Assembly (NCBI GenBank): GCA_007827375.1
Contig: VISH01000001.1
Coordinates: 992,001 to 1,056,000 of the forward strand
Source of the DNA: Alteromonadaceae bacterium 2753L.S.0a.02
Lineage (GTDB): Bacteria > Pseudomonadota > Gammaproteobacteria > Pseudomonadales > Cellvibrionaceae
DNA length: 64,000 nucleotides
Direction of reading: 5' to 3'
Translations under genes and position numbers: made by a program
Shown: positions 36,834 through 45,975 of the stretch, piece after piece
Position numbering within the stretch: the stretch's first letter is position 1
Layout: each line of letters starts with the position of its first letter
The notes under the pieces: model-generated
Databases searched by the model: none
Told to the model about the DNA's origin: nothing
What the model saw: the letters and a program-made list of their open reading frames with translations, nothing else

Positions 36834-39074
36834 CTATACCTTTAATACTTTGGTAACCGGCATGTCGCGTATTCGCTTACCCGAAGCATGGTATATCGCA
36901 TTCACTAGGCTGGGTAGTACGGGTGGCAAACCAGGTTCACCTACACCACCAGGCGCTTCTTCAGATTCGATTAAGTGCGCATACAAAGGGGGTACCTGCG
37001 GCATGCGGGCCACCACGTAATCGTGGAAATTACTTTGATCGATCACGCCGTTGGTAACGGTTAAACCGCTAATGGCCAGGCTCAAGCCCATTATCATGGC
37101 GCCTTCCATTTGCGATTTGACCCGATCCGGCGTTATTACTACACCAGCATCTGTGGCGGTATGCATTTCCAACACCGTTAATTTATCGTTCTCCACCCGA
37201 ACCTTGGTTGCCGCCGCCACGTAGGAATTAAAACTGGTGGCATAGGCAATACCCCAGCCTTCATTTTTCGCCACCGGTTTTTCGACATCAGCCTTGGCCA
37301 CCACAGTGGCAATGGCGTTTTTCATACGGGAAATTTTAAGCGCGTGTAGTGTATTTTCTTTTTGGCCGTAGTTTGTCCAGCCTTCGAATCCTTCGGCACC
37401 CGGGTCTACGATACGATCTTCGCCGAGCAAGTTGTACCACATTTGCTGGGTGGCAATACCGGCTTTCTCGGCCAGCTCATCCACAAAACATCCGCGTGCA
37501 AAGGCATTGTGAATATTCTGCACGGCGCGAAACCAACCAATGCGCAAGTGGGTGCCTATTTTGTTGGTTTCGCAGGAAAGGTTACTTAATTGAAATGGAA
37601 TATCAGCAAAGTTCTGCGAAAGATTGCCAGTATCAGGCTGGTCTGAAGCGGGGTTGAAGATCCACGAAATTTGCGGATGTAAAACACGCTGTATCCAAAA
37701 ATCTGCGCCTTTTTTATCGGTGATCTCAGCTTTAAAATAATTCGCGGAGGTGGAATGATAAAATCCGTGTTTAACATCGTCTTCACGAGTCCAAACTACT
37801 TTCACCGGTTTGCCACTGGCTTTTGCAAGTTCCACAGCTTCAATTACAAAATCGTTTTTACCTTTGCGACCGAAGGCACCGCCCATCAGCAGCTGATTGA
37901 ATTCAACACGATTGAGCTCTTTTTCTGGGTCCCAGCCCAGCTCCTCACAAATTTGCGACATGCCCCATTGAGGCGTTTGGCTACCGGTCCAAACAATGCA
38001 TTTATCTCCCTCAAGCCATGCCGTTGCCGCTGGCGTTTCCATTTGCATGTGGTGGTGATAGGGCAGGGTGTAGGTAGCTTCTACGGTTTTTTCGGGGTCG
38101 TATTCATGGCTGTACACATTTCCGGCGTCGCGCACCGCAATCCCTTTTTGCTGCACACCCGCAACCAGCTCTTTCATGTAAGGTTCAGTGTTGTGGCTGG
38201 AGTTCGGGCCGTTTTCCCAGGTGATTTTTAATGTCTTGCGCGCTTCGTGCGCTGCCCAGGTATTCGTGGCCAGCACCGCAACGCCACCCACCGGGCGCGT
38301 ATTGAGAGGCGCTTCGCGATCTTTCAAGCGAATCACATCCACCACACCGGGTACCTTCTTCGCTTCACTGGCATCGAAACTTTTCACCTTGCCCAATACC
38401 ACGGGGGGGCGTTCAATGCTGGCGTAGAGCATACCCGGCACCTGATAGTCCTGCGCATAGGCAGCCTTGCCGGTCACAATTTCGTACTGGCCCACCAGGC
38501 TCACATCCTTACCGATGTATTTGAAATCTTTGCTGTTTTTGAGCGTGACTTTATCCACCCTGGGTACTGGCAGTTCGGATGCCGCTTCAGCGAGATAGCC
38601 GAAGGTGAGCTCCCGGCCGGAGGTTTTGTGAACCACCACGTGATTCTTCGCCATAACATCCTGTTTACTTACCTTCCACTGGATGGCGGCGGCTTCTTCC
38701 AGCATATCGCGCGCAACAGCGCCCATTTGCCGGGTATAGGTAAAAAAGTGACGTATCGACGAGGAACCGCCGGTACTTTGGCCGCCATAGCGTTTGTCGC
38801 CCGGCGCCAGTACGACTTTGACCTTACTCCAATCGGCTTCCAATTCATCCGCAATAATTTGCGGCGTGCTGGTACTGATACCCTGGCCCATCTCCGCGCG
38901 GTGACTGGCGATAGTGACCATGCCGTCTTTGGAAATACTCACAAACATACCCAAGCGCGAGTAAACCCGCCCCGCAGCCTGCACCGGGGTTTCGATGCCA
39001 AGAATAAAAGCACCGCCCACCAGACCGGTACTTTTCAGAAACTGGCGACGATCAACACTAACGATATTAACCAC
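36834..39074 (-). CDS. iorB: Molybdenum hydroxylase large subunit (isoquinoline 1-oxidoreductase beta-like)
   Basis: This 746-residue protein begins with a twin-arginine signal (DRRQFLKSTGLVGGAFILG), so the folded complex is exported to the periplasm. The body matches the xanthine dehydrogenase-family large subunit of the isoquinoline/aldehyde oxidoreductase type. It shows SHRAEMGQGIST, GGQSTGGSSSIRHFF, LLMGGAFGRKGKNDF and EAPGGVGEPGLPP near the C-terminus, where the catalytic Glu of the molybdopterin site sits in GGVGEPG. It uses a Mo-cytosine-dinucleotide cofactor to hydroxylate N-heterocycles or aldehydes. Its start overlaps the small-subunit gene by 8 nt. No FAD subunit is encoded here, as expected for the two-subunit type that passes electrons to a cytochrome or acceptor. 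The exact substrate is unknown. Confidence 0.87.
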   Translation of the reverse strand: MVNIVSVDRRQFLKSTGLVGGAFILGIETPVQAAGRVYSRLGMFVSISKDGMVTIASHRAEMGQGISTSTPQIIADELEADWSKVKVVLAPGDKRYGGQSTGGSSSIRHFFTYTRQMGAVARDMLEEAAAIQWKVSKQDVMAKNHVVVHKTSGRELTFGYLAEAASELPVPRVDKVTLKNSKDFKYIGKDVSLVGQYEIVTGKAAYAQDYQVPGMLYASIERPPVVLGKVKSFDASEAKKVPGVVDVIRLKDREAPLNTRPVGGVAVLATNTWAAHEARKTLKITWENGPNSSHNTEPYMKELVAGVQQKGIAVRDAGNVYSHEYDPEKTVEATYTLPYHHHMQMETPAATAWLEGDKCIVWTGSQTPQWGMSQICEELGWDPEKELNRVEFNQLLMGGAFGRKGKNDFVIEAVELAKASGKPVKVVWTREDDVKHGFYHSTSANYFKAEITDKKGADFWIQRVLHPQISWIFNPASDQPDTGNLSQNFADIPFQLSNLSCETNKIGTHLRIGWFRAVQNIHNAFARGCFVDELAEKAGIATQQMWYNLLGEDRIVDPGAEGFEGWTNYGQKENTLHALKISRMKNAIATVVAKADVEKPVAKNEGWGIAYATSFNSYVAAATKVRVENDKLTVLEMHTATDAGVVITPDRVKSQMEGAMIMGLSLAISGLTVTNGVIDQSNFHDYVVARMPQVPPLYAHLIESEEAPGGVGEPGLPPVLPSLVNAIYHASGKRIRDMPVTKVLKV

Positions 39075-39540
39075 GCTTCACCTCCTGAATTTGAACACCG
39101 GCATCTTTAATGGCTTGCTTGATACGCGGGTAGGTGCCACATCGGCAAATATTGCCTTGCATGTAATTGTCGATGTCCTTATCGCTGGGCGAAGGGTTAC
39201 TGGCGAGCAACGCCACGGCACTCATTATCTGACCACTCTGGCAGTACCCGCACTGGGGCACCTTATTATCGAGCCAAGCTTGCTGTACCGGATGCAATTC
39301 ATCTTCCGAGGCCAACCCTTCGATAGTGGTAATTTTGCTGCCCACCACCGCCGATAGGGGAGTTAAGCAGGAGCGTGTCGGGTTGCCATTAATAAGCACG
39401 GTACAAGCGCCGCACTGGCCCAAGCCGCAGCCGAACTTTGTACCAGTGAGCCCCGCGAGGTCACGCAGTGCGTAGAGCAGTGGCATATTGGGGTCGGCGT
39501 CGAGTTCGAGCGCTTGGTCGTTAACGGTGAGTTTGATCAT
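39067..39540 (-). CDS. iorA: Molybdenum hydroxylase small subunit, two [2Fe-2S] clusters
   Basis: This 157-residue protein starts behind AGGGAG. It has a plant-type ferredoxin domain with CGLGQCGACTV (Cys38, Cys43, Cys46) and Cys58, then the helical second-cluster domain with CGYCQSGQI (Cys97, Cys100) and CRCGTYPRI (Cys132, Cys134). This is the electron-transfer subunit of xanthine-oxidase-family enzymes of the isoquinoline 1-oxidoreductase alpha type. It has no signal peptide and would be co-exported with the TAT-targeted large subunit whose gene overlaps it by 8 nt. Confidence 0.9.
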   Translation of the reverse strand: MIKLTVNDQALELDADPNMPLLYALRDLAGLTGTKFGCGLGQCGACTVLINGNPTRSCLTPLSAVVGSKITTIEGLASEDELHPVQQAWLDNKVPQCGYCQSGQIMSAVALLASNPSPSDKDIDNYMQGNICRCGTYPRIKQAIKDAGVQIQEVKRG

Positions 39541-39741
39541 GAAGGGCTCCCTGACCGTTTTGAGTAAAATAGGTGGGTGTGGTATTACCTTCTGCGCATA
39601 ACTTCTTATTATTAATCGTTGTTATGCAAAGATAGGTGAAAAAAGCACCTTCATTTTTGCTGCTATGCTTAAGGGGGTACAAGGGGAATTCAGTTTTTCC
39701 TTGTACAGATCATGGTTTAGCGATCTTATGAGCATTCTGGC

Positions 39742-40884
39742 GTGCAAAAATCCGCAGACACGCCCGGCGTAGAACCCCTACTGTTTCGCTGGGATAAAAA
39801 CCTGGAAACAGGCATCGCAATTATCGACGAACAGCACCACCACCTGGTGGATCTGGTCAATCAGCTCGCCCAATCGATTGTGCAACAGCACTCCACGCAG
39901 AATCTGTCAATTTACGAAGACCTTAAAAACTACGCAGCCTATCATTTCGAAACCGAGCGCCAGATATGGTATGAAGCACTTGGCACAGACGACCCCTGGT
40001 GCGAGGAGCACGACCATGCCCATGCGCAATTCCTACCCGCCATCGAAAACATATTTGACGAAAACGAAACTGACAGCCGTGACGATTTCGTGGAAAAAAT
40101 ATTTCGTTATTTGGTGCGCTGGCTGCTATTCCATATTCTTGAAGAAGATAAAAAACTCGCCTACGTGGTTTTGGCGGTAAAACAGGGTATTGATAAGAAA
40201 AATGCCAAAGCCCTGGCAAACAGTCGTGCAAGTACCTCGTTTAACGTGTTTATCGATACCTTACTGAGCATGCATGACCAGCTCGCCATTCGCACCTTCT
40301 CGCTCATTCGCGAGCAACAAAAGCGCGAGCGTGTTCAAATCGAATTAGAAGAATCTAATGCACAGCTCGCGAATCTTTCGATTACAGATCAGCTCACCGG
40401 CTTACACAACCGACGCTATTTTGATGCCACCCTGGACGAGGAATTGCGACGCAGCAAGCGCAACAACACACCACTGGCCCTGATCTACGCCGATATTGAC
40501 GATTTCAAACGACTAAACGATCACTACGGCCACATCGCAGGAGATCATGCGCTGCAACAAATTGCGGGCATATTTAAAAACGCCTGCCAGCGCAGTGCCG
40601 ATTATGCATTTCGGATTGGCGGCGAAGAGTTTGCGATACTGCTCGCCGATACAGATATCGCAAAAGCCACAGCTTTTGCCGAAACCCTGCGCGTTAGAAC
40701 AGAAACATTGGCCATTCCGAATTGTCGCAGTCGGGTTTGCGAACATGTGACTCTATCGTTGGGTGCCTTCGCCAAAATTCCAGAACCCCACGACACGCCA
40801 GACTATTTTTTGCAGCAAGCGGATTTGTTGCTATACCGAGCGAAAAGCACCGGTCGAAACTGCGTCGCCAGCCCATCAAACTAA
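39742..40884 (+). CDS. Bacteriohemerythrin-GGDEF diguanylate cyclase
   Basis: The 380-residue protein starts at GTG 39742; a nearby ATG is out of frame. Residues ~14-150 are a hemerythrin domain with the di-iron ligands HHHLVDL (around 32-34), AYHFETE (His68, Glu72), EEHDHAH (90-94) and LLFHILEEDKKL (His131, Glu135/136). A helical linker (165-212) leads to a GGDEF domain (213-377) with an intact GGEEF active site (293-297). An RSAD inhibitory site (284-287) sits exactly five residues upstream. Binding of O2 or redox change at the di-iron site probably controls c-di-GMP synthesis, as reported for Vibrio hemerythrin-DGC proteins. Cytoplasmic and monocistronic. Confidence 0.9.
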   Translation: MQKSADTPGVEPLLFRWDKNLETGIAIIDEQHHHLVDLVNQLAQSIVQQHSTQNLSIYEDLKNYAAYHFETERQIWYEALGTDDPWCEEHDHAHAQFLPAIENIFDENETDSRDDFVEKIFRYLVRWLLFHILEEDKKLAYVVLAVKQGIDKKNAKALANSRASTSFNVFIDTLLSMHDQLAIRTFSLIREQQKRERVQIELEESNAQLANLSITDQLTGLHNRRYFDATLDEELRRSKRNNTPLALIYADIDDFKRLNDHYGHIAGDHALQQIAGIFKNACQRSADYAFRIGGEEFAILLADTDIAKATAFAETLRVRTETLAIPNCRSRVCEHVTLSLGAFAKIPEPHDTPDYFLQQADLLLYRAKSTGRNCVASPSN

Positions 40885-40986
40885 CCTGCACACTCGTGCA
40901 TCGCGCGATGTTCACCCAAATCTAATTAAACTTTCTGCCTGCATTAAAATCTACAATAAATCGCTTAAGCGTATAAGGGACTTATC

Positions 40987-41373
40987 ATGATTGTGATCTA
41001 TGGCATAGATACTGAACTTAACCCCATCAAAGCAAAACTTTCCGATGTGCTGCATCAATGCATGCAAACCGTTTTGGGCATGCCTGAAGACAAACGCGCA
41101 CATCGCTTTATACCTATGGCACGCGACAACTTTTATTATCCGGGCGGTCGCAGCGATGCCTATACAGTCATCGAAATAAATATGATGGCGGGACGCAAGG
41201 TAGAAACCCAAAAACTATTGATTAAAGAAATATTTAAGCAAACCCAAATTCAACTGAGTTTGGCGCCTCAGGATGTCGAAATTGTTATAAAGGAACAGGC
41301 TCCTTATCAATGGGGTTTCAGAGGTATGACAGGCGACGAAGTTAATGACTTGAAATATCAAATTAATGTCTAA
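40987..41373 (+). CDS. Tautomerase-superfamily protein
   Basis: The 128-residue protein starts at ATG 40987 behind AAGGGA. It has the pattern of the longer 4-oxalocrotonate-tautomerase-like family (PF14552 type): IVIYGIDTELNPIKAKLSDV, then HQCMQTVLGMPEDKRAHRF, YTVIEINMMAGRKVETQ and DVEIVIKEQAPYQWGFRG. The catalytic N-terminal Pro (residue 2) of active tautomerases is replaced by Ile, so classical proton-transfer activity is doubtful. It is the first gene of a four-gene operon; the next start lies eight bases inside its end. Confidence 0.72.
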   Translation: MIVIYGIDTELNPIKAKLSDVLHQCMQTVLGMPEDKRAHRFIPMARDNFYYPGGRSDAYTVIEINMMAGRKVETQKLLIKEIFKQTQIQLSLAPQDVEIVIKEQAPYQWGFRGMTGDEVNDLKYQINV

Positions 41374-41680
41374 AATAAAGCTGAGTGGTTACATCGACAT
41401 ACCTGTGGAAGACCTACAGGCTGTGTTGCGGGAACTCCCGATGCATATTTCTTTATCGCGCGATGAACCCGGCTGTTTAGAATTTAATGTAGTTCAAGAT
41501 AGCGAAATAGCAACGCGCTTGTATGTGTATGAAATTTTCGCCAGCGAACCACATTTCGAGCACCATCAACGCCGCTTGCAAACATCCGACTGGGGACAAC
41601 TCACAGCCAGTGCGACAAGAAATTATAAGAAAGAGGTAATCAGGTATGATTCAACTGTGCACAACCGAAACACAATTTGA
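41366..41680 (+). CDS. Antibiotic-biosynthesis-monooxygenase (ABM) domain protein
   Basis: This 104-residue protein overlaps the tautomerase-like gene by 8 nt. The sequence shows the dimeric ferredoxin-like ABM fold (PF03992): IDIPVEDLQAVLRELP, SRDEPGCLEFNVVQD, RLYVYEIFASEPHFEHHQRR. The EPGCLEF and YE-F--E--FE-H patterns are characteristic. Homologues (YgiN-like, LsrG-like) are cofactor-free monooxygenases or isomerases acting on quinols and signal molecules. Together with the tautomerase it may act on an enol or quinone compound. The 3' end overlaps the next start by 35 nt. Confidence 0.75.
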   Translation: MSKIKLSGYIDIPVEDLQAVLRELPMHISLSRDEPGCLEFNVVQDSEIATRLYVYEIFASEPHFEHHQRRLQTSDWGQLTASATRNYKKEVIRYDSTVHNRNTI

Positions 41681-42062
41681 CGAATGTTATTCGGTACTCA
41701 GCCAGCTCTACAGTGATCTAACACAGGTGCAGTTTAAAGAGCGAATTAGCGAGATGTCAGCCAACGGTTATCAAATTGTGCTGCTGCGCGCGGGCAATAC
41801 ACCGGTATGCTATTGCGGTTTTATTACTGGAGAAAATTTTGCGTGCGGCCGTTATCTCTACCTGTGTGAACTGGTGACGATTGAAGCTTATCGTTCTCGT
41901 GGTTATGGAGAGCAAATGCTCGATTGGCTTTTGCATTATGCACGGGATCTGCGCATTGAAACCGTTCATCTCGATTCGCCGGTGACCCGCCACCAGGCTC
42001 ACAAATTTTATATGACGCACGGTTTCGTGCAGGCGGCTTATCACTTTGAGTTGAAATTGTGA
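41646..42062 (+). CDS. GNAT-family N-acetyltransferase
   Basis: This 138-residue single-domain protein has the GNAT acetyl-CoA-binding motif A (LVTIEAYRSRGYGEQMLDWLL) with the R-x-x-G-x-G core in RSRGYG. The terminal motif B region is QAHKFYMTHGFVQAAYHF. Its start lies inside the 3' end of the ABM gene and its stop shares bases with the next ATG, so translation of the operon is tightly coupled. The acetyl acceptor is unknown. Confidence 0.82.
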   Translation: MIQLCTTETQFDECYSVLSQLYSDLTQVQFKERISEMSANGYQIVLLRAGNTPVCYCGFITGENFACGRYLYLCELVTIEAYRSRGYGEQMLDWLLHYARDLRIETVHLDSPVTRHQAHKFYMTHGFVQAAYHFELKL

Positions 42063-42505
42063 TGCACTTGCGGCGACTCATTAACGGCGATTTACCACAA
42101 CTGTTACAGCTCTACCACCAGCTACACGCAGAAGATACAGCGGCAGATAAAACTTCATTAGATTCAGCGTGGCAACAACTCGTTGAATCCGACTGGCAAT
42201 TTATCCTAGGCGGCTTTTTAAGCGAAACGCTCATAGCCAGTTGTTGTTTAGCCATAAATGCCAATTTAACCCGTGGTGCACGTCCTTATGGGATTATCGA
42301 AAATATGGTTACCCATAAAGACTTTCGTGGCCGGGGCTTCGGCAAGAAACTGATGCAATTTGCAGTGAACACGGCGTGGCAGCACAAATGTTATAAAGTC
42401 ATGCTTCTCACCGGTCGCCAATCTGAAACTGTCTTAAATTTTTATAAAAACTGCGGTTTCAAGAGTGACGAAAAAACCGCATTTATATGCCGTGCCAGTA
42501 ATTAG
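42062..42505 (+). CDS. GNAT-family N-acetyltransferase
   Basis: The start ATG at 42062 overlaps the preceding TGA stop (TGATG); a GTG one codon earlier is possible. The product has 147 residues and the GNAT motif A (IENMVTHKDFRGRGFGKKLMQ) with RGRGFG. Motif B is VLNFYKNCGFKSDEKTAF. It is the last gene of the tautomerase-ABM-GNAT-GNAT operon and converges on a third GNAT gene 12 nt downstream. Substrate unknown. Confidence 0.82.
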   Translation: MHLRRLINGDLPQLLQLYHQLHAEDTAADKTSLDSAWQQLVESDWQFILGGFLSETLIASCCLAINANLTRGARPYGIIENMVTHKDFRGRGFGKKLMQFAVNTAWQHKCYKVMLLTGRQSETVLNFYKNCGFKSDEKTAFICRASN

Positions 42506-42517
42506 TAATTGCTAATT

Positions 42518-43087
42518 TCAAAGTTGTTTAACCAACAACAAGGCATCTCCCTCGGTATGAATTAGTGGATGCGGAAATATTTTATGACGTAACTTTTCTT
42601 TGTAGCCTTGTTGAAAATATAAATTCAGTGCTGGCGTGTTACTCGCAAAGGCAATCAGGCTCACCTTTCTCAAGTCACACTCCCGAGCCTGTCGCTCGGC
42701 AATTTGCAGTAAACGCTTGCCGAGGCCTCGGCGTCGATAAGGCTCGTAAAGTGCCAACCCGGAAATATAGTAGCTGGCATCTTCCTCTAAAAATTCGTAG
42801 GGCTGCATTACCGGGTCACTTTCAATTTTGTTATCATCAACAAACAATGGGTACGCGAATAACATGCCCACCACCTCAGTGTTCGTTGCCAATACCGTGC
42901 AATTTTCAAAACTGAAAGTGGTATCGCGGCGCTGGTAACGCCGCTCCCCCACCGTTAGTAAATCTTCGCCAGGTTGTGCCACAGTCGACCAGATATAGTC
43001 GCTAACGCCTTCCGACGCAATGCGATATAACTCAGCGATGGCCCGACAATCGCTTTCCTGAGCAGATCGTTCCGTTATGGTTTTCAT
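42518..43087 (-). CDS. GNAT-family N-acetyltransferase
   Basis: This 189-residue acetyltransferase shows motif A as YYISGLALYEPYRRRGLGKR followed by LLQIAERQ, and motif B as NTPALNLYFQQGYKEKLRH. It begins nine bases after the homocysteine methyltransferase gene on the same strand and is probably co-transcribed with it. It faces the two GNAT genes of the neighbouring operon but is not closely similar to them by eye, so it is not a recent duplicate. Confidence 0.85.
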   Translation of the reverse strand: MKTITERSAQESDCRAIAELYRIASEGVSDYIWSTVAQPGEDLLTVGERRYQRRDTTFSFENCTVLATNTEVVGMLFAYPLFVDDNKIESDPVMQPYEFLEEDASYYISGLALYEPYRRRGLGKRLLQIAERQARECDLRKVSLIAFASNTPALNLYFQQGYKEKLRHKIFPHPLIHTEGDALLLVKQL

Positions 43088-43096
43088 TAAAATTCC

Positions 43097-44035
43097 TTAC
43101 AAACAACTGTCGCAGACTGCCGCAATGTGGCGGTGATCGGTACCACAGCAGCCACCAAAGATGCGCAAATTCTTTAATAATTTGCTGAGGTGGTGATACT
43201 CCTCTCCCAATTCCGAGGGATTGCCCACATCCAGTGTTTCCGCCTCATCTAATTGTGCATGACTGCAGCGCGAGGCGTTGGCACGCACCGCATAAATGCG
43301 ATCTACCCAGGCGTCTTCGCTGTGCAAGACATGTTGAAAATGGCTGGGGTGTGCACAATTCACCATGTAATACACCGGGTAAAACCCGGTTTCCCAGTCC
43401 ACCTCTTCGATGGCAGCCTGCAGAGTGTCGCCACTGGGCAAATGGCCATCGGTTTCCACCGTAAATGAAATACACACGGGAAGGTTAAATTCTGTTGCGG
43501 CGCGAGCGATACCTATCGCCTCTTCCACATAATTTATGGTCATGGCACACACCATATCCACCTGAGTTTCAGCAAAGGTCTGTATCTGTTCGCGATGATA
43601 ATCACAGGCTTGTTGTGCCGTCATTTTTTGTTGCACCACGTATCCGTCACCGCGCGGACCAATGTTGCCACTGATCACCACCGGCGTTTTTGGAGTCGCA
43701 TGCTGCTCGCGTATTTTTAACAACTCCTGTACTGCAAGATGATTCACCGCGTGCAGTTGTTCGGTGTTGTACCCCAATTGTTTACCCCAATCGCGATTAG
43801 CTCGCCAGGTAGCGGTTTCCAGAATAATTCCCACTTGGTGTTGTCGTGCTAATTGCAAATACGGCTGAAAGTAATCTTGTAATTGCTCACGCCCCTGCTC
43901 ACTGCTTAACAGCGTGAAAGCGGCGAAGCAGGGCAATTCCAGATTACGGTGGAATACCAGGGTGGTTTCCATTCCGCCGTCTGTTATAAAAGGTTCGTTG
44001 TTAAGTTGTGGTAGTTGTTCGCGAAAAATCCCCAT
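43097..44035 (-). CDS. Homocysteine S-methyltransferase-family protein
   Basis: The 312-residue protein starts behind AAGGAG. It has the fold and motifs of the zinc-dependent homocysteine methyltransferases (PF02574). These are TDGGMETTLV at the N-terminus, LETATWRANRDWGKQLGY, the first zinc cysteine in VNCAHPSHF and the paired cysteines in FGGCCGTDHRHI. It transfers a methyl group, in MmuM from S-methylmethionine, to homocysteine to make methionine. The family also contains divergent members with other thiols, so the donor is not certain. It shares a divergent promoter region with the GlxA-type regulator and is followed by a GNAT gene. Confidence 0.82.
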   Translation of the reverse strand: MGIFREQLPQLNNEPFITDGGMETTLVFHRNLELPCFAAFTLLSSEQGREQLQDYFQPYLQLARQHQVGIILETATWRANRDWGKQLGYNTEQLHAVNHLAVQELLKIREQHATPKTPVVISGNIGPRGDGYVVQQKMTAQQACDYHREQIQTFAETQVDMVCAMTINYVEEAIGIARAATEFNLPVCISFTVETDGHLPSGDTLQAAIEEVDWETGFYPVYYMVNCAHPSHFQHVLHSEDAWVDRIYAVRANASRCSHAQLDEAETLDVGNPSELGEEYHHLSKLLKNLRIFGGCCGTDHRHIAAVCDSCL

Positions 44036-44136
44036 CGTCCATCTCCTTGCGGGTGCTATTAAATTGAGCCGGCATAGTACCGGTGCAACTAACTTTGTTA
44101 TAAAGTCATTTCCGAAAAAAAACGGACAAATTGGAC

Positions 44137-45171
44137 ATGAGTACAGTTAAACCCCTGCAAGTTGCACTGCTGGTGACACGCGAATCTTCCGCAGCCACAC
44201 TCTACGGCATGTTCGACATGTTCAGTTCAGTAGGCCGGGACTGGCAATTGCTTACTGGCGAATCACCTGGCCACGGTTTTATTAAACCGGAACTGGTTTC
44301 ATGTAACGGTGAAGGTTTTAACTCGTTGAACGGCGCCTGGTTGCAGCCGCAAAAAAGTTTCGCCAGTTGCACTACACCCGACCTTATTTGCATTCCAGAT
44401 TTGTTAGTAGCGCCTTATCAGGAAATCCGTGGCCAATACCCTGAGGAAGTCGCCTGGCTCACGGAGCAATACGCACGCGGCGCGTTTATCGCAACGGCAT
44501 GCACCGGTGCGTTGTTGGTGGCTGAAACCGGCCTGCTCGACCACCAGGAATGCACCACCCACTGGGCCTACTGCGAAGCCATGCGCGAGCACTACCCAAA
44601 CATTCAGGTATATGGCGAACGCTCTCTAGTCATTAGCGGCGACGAGCAACGTTTACTCCAGGCGGGTGGTGGTACCTCGTGGATGGATCTCGCCCTGCTA
44701 ATTACCGCACGATTCTGCGGCCCCGAAGAAGCCATGCGCTTGGCGCGTATCTATTTGCTCGACTGGCATCATGTGGGGCAGCAACCTTATGCGGTACTGA
44801 GTCGCCCGCGCAACACGGAAGACGCGCTTATCACCCGCTGCCAGCAGTGGCTGGCACAACATTACGAGAGCGAATCCCCAGTTGCCAAGATGGTGGAGAT
44901 CAGTGGCCTAAATGAACGCACGTTTGCACGACGTTTCAGCAAAGCGACCGGTTTATCGCCTTTGGAATATGTACACGCTATGCGCCTCGAAGAAGCCAAG
45001 CAGATGCTCGAAACCGGAGACCAATCCATTGAATGGATAGCTAATGAGATTGGCTATGAAGATGGCAGCTTCTTCGGGCGTTTGTTCAAGCGCAAAGTGG
45101 GTTTAACACCGGCACAGTATCGCAAGCGATTCGGCTCGCTGCGCAAATCGTTCAGCGAGTTGCAGAGTTAA
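44137..45171 (+). CDS. GlxA-type transcriptional regulator (DJ-1/PfpI + AraC HTH)
   Basis: The ATG at 44137 gives 344 residues. The N-terminal half (about 8-190) is a DJ-1/PfpI-like domain with the nucleophile-elbow motif ATACTGALLVAETGLLD and the following TTHWAYCEAM. The C-terminal ~105 residues form the AraC-type double helix-turn-helix (VAKMVEISGLNERTFARRF, IEWIANEIGYEDGSFFGRLF). GlxA-like regulators are activators or repressors of neighbouring catabolic genes. This one is divergent from the homocysteine methyltransferase gene and probably controls it. It ends immediately before the convergent SDR gene, no bases apart. Confidence 0.87.
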   Translation: MSTVKPLQVALLVTRESSAATLYGMFDMFSSVGRDWQLLTGESPGHGFIKPELVSCNGEGFNSLNGAWLQPQKSFASCTTPDLICIPDLLVAPYQEIRGQYPEEVAWLTEQYARGAFIATACTGALLVAETGLLDHQECTTHWAYCEAMREHYPNIQVYGERSLVISGDEQRLLQAGGGTSWMDLALLITARFCGPEEAMRLARIYLLDWHHVGQQPYAVLSRPRNTEDALITRCQQWLAQHYESESPVAKMVEISGLNERTFARRFSKATGLSPLEYVHAMRLEEAKQMLETGDQSIEWIANEIGYEDGSFFGRLFKRKVGLTPAQYRKRFGSLRKSFSELQS

Positions 45172-45882
45172 TTACATCGCCGCAAACTGTTTTTCCACGG
45201 CTTTGTGATCGCTGCGCCACGCGGCGTAAACCTGCTGCGACATGGGATCGGGGAAAATATCTTCACGGCCTTCGATCACCCCCTGCACAATGGCTTCAGC
45301 TACTTGCTGAGGTGCGGTTTTTGCGATATCCACACCCGCAAGCATTGTTGTATCTACCGCACCGGGAAACACGCTATGCACGGTAATATTTTTTGCGGCA
45401 AGTGTTGCCCGCAGTGACAGTGTAAGGCTCCAGGCTGCCGCTTTGGAGGCGTTGTAAGCGGCCATACCTGGCATACTAGCCAGAGATAGCAGCGTTAGTA
45501 TGTTTACCACAGCACCGCTATTTTTTTGCAATGCGAGCTCCAGCGCGCGAGTCATATTGAGCAAGCCCCAAGTATTAACGGTGAAAGCCTTCTCAAATTG
45601 CGCTTCAGTGGTTTGTAACACATCGCCAAAATCCAAAACACCCGCGTTGTTTATCAGCAGTTGGCAATCCCCGGCGAGAGTGGCGGCATCATTAATGGAT
45701 GCTGCATCGCTCACATCTAAGTGGACCGGCACAATTCGAACGTCATCGAATTCTAAGGATGCAATATCGCGCACGCCACAATACACTTTACGCGCCCCGG
45801 CCTTGAGGCATTGGGTTACCAGTTCCCGGCCAATGCCACGGTTCGCGCCGGTAATAAATACAGTCGCATTTTCTAAATTCAT
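45172..45882 (-). CDS. Short-chain dehydrogenase/reductase
   Basis: This 236-residue protein has the classical SDR features: the nucleotide-binding TGANRGIG motif (about 11-18), NNAG (LLINNAGVLDF) and a catalytic Ser in LTLLSLASM. YNASK supplies the Tyr and Lys. The early cofactor region (YCGVRD) fits NADP or NAD equally well. It starts behind AGAGGAG and is divergent from a LysR gene, with which it shares a 114-base control region. It is probably the regulator's target. Confidence 0.9.
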   Translation of the reverse strand: MNLENATVFITGANRGIGRELVTQCLKAGARKVYCGVRDIASLEFDDVRIVPVHLDVSDAASINDAATLAGDCQLLINNAGVLDFGDVLQTTEAQFEKAFTVNTWGLLNMTRALELALQKNSGAVVNILTLLSLASMPGMAAYNASKAAAWSLTLSLRATLAAKNITVHSVFPGAVDTTMLAGVDIAKTAPQQVAEAIVQGVIEGREDIFPDPMSQQVYAAWRSDHKAVEKQFAAM

Positions 45883-45975
45883 GGAGAATCTCCTCTGGAT
45901 TAGTAGATGTAGCTAACAATGTGCATGTAGATTAATATCCATACTTAATACATTAAACAGCTTGTTAACCCATAG

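Noticed and set aside
38247..39110. 287-codon plus-strand frame inside iorB
   Set aside because: Antisense to conserved molybdenum-hydroxylase motifs; no ribosome-binding site or family features.
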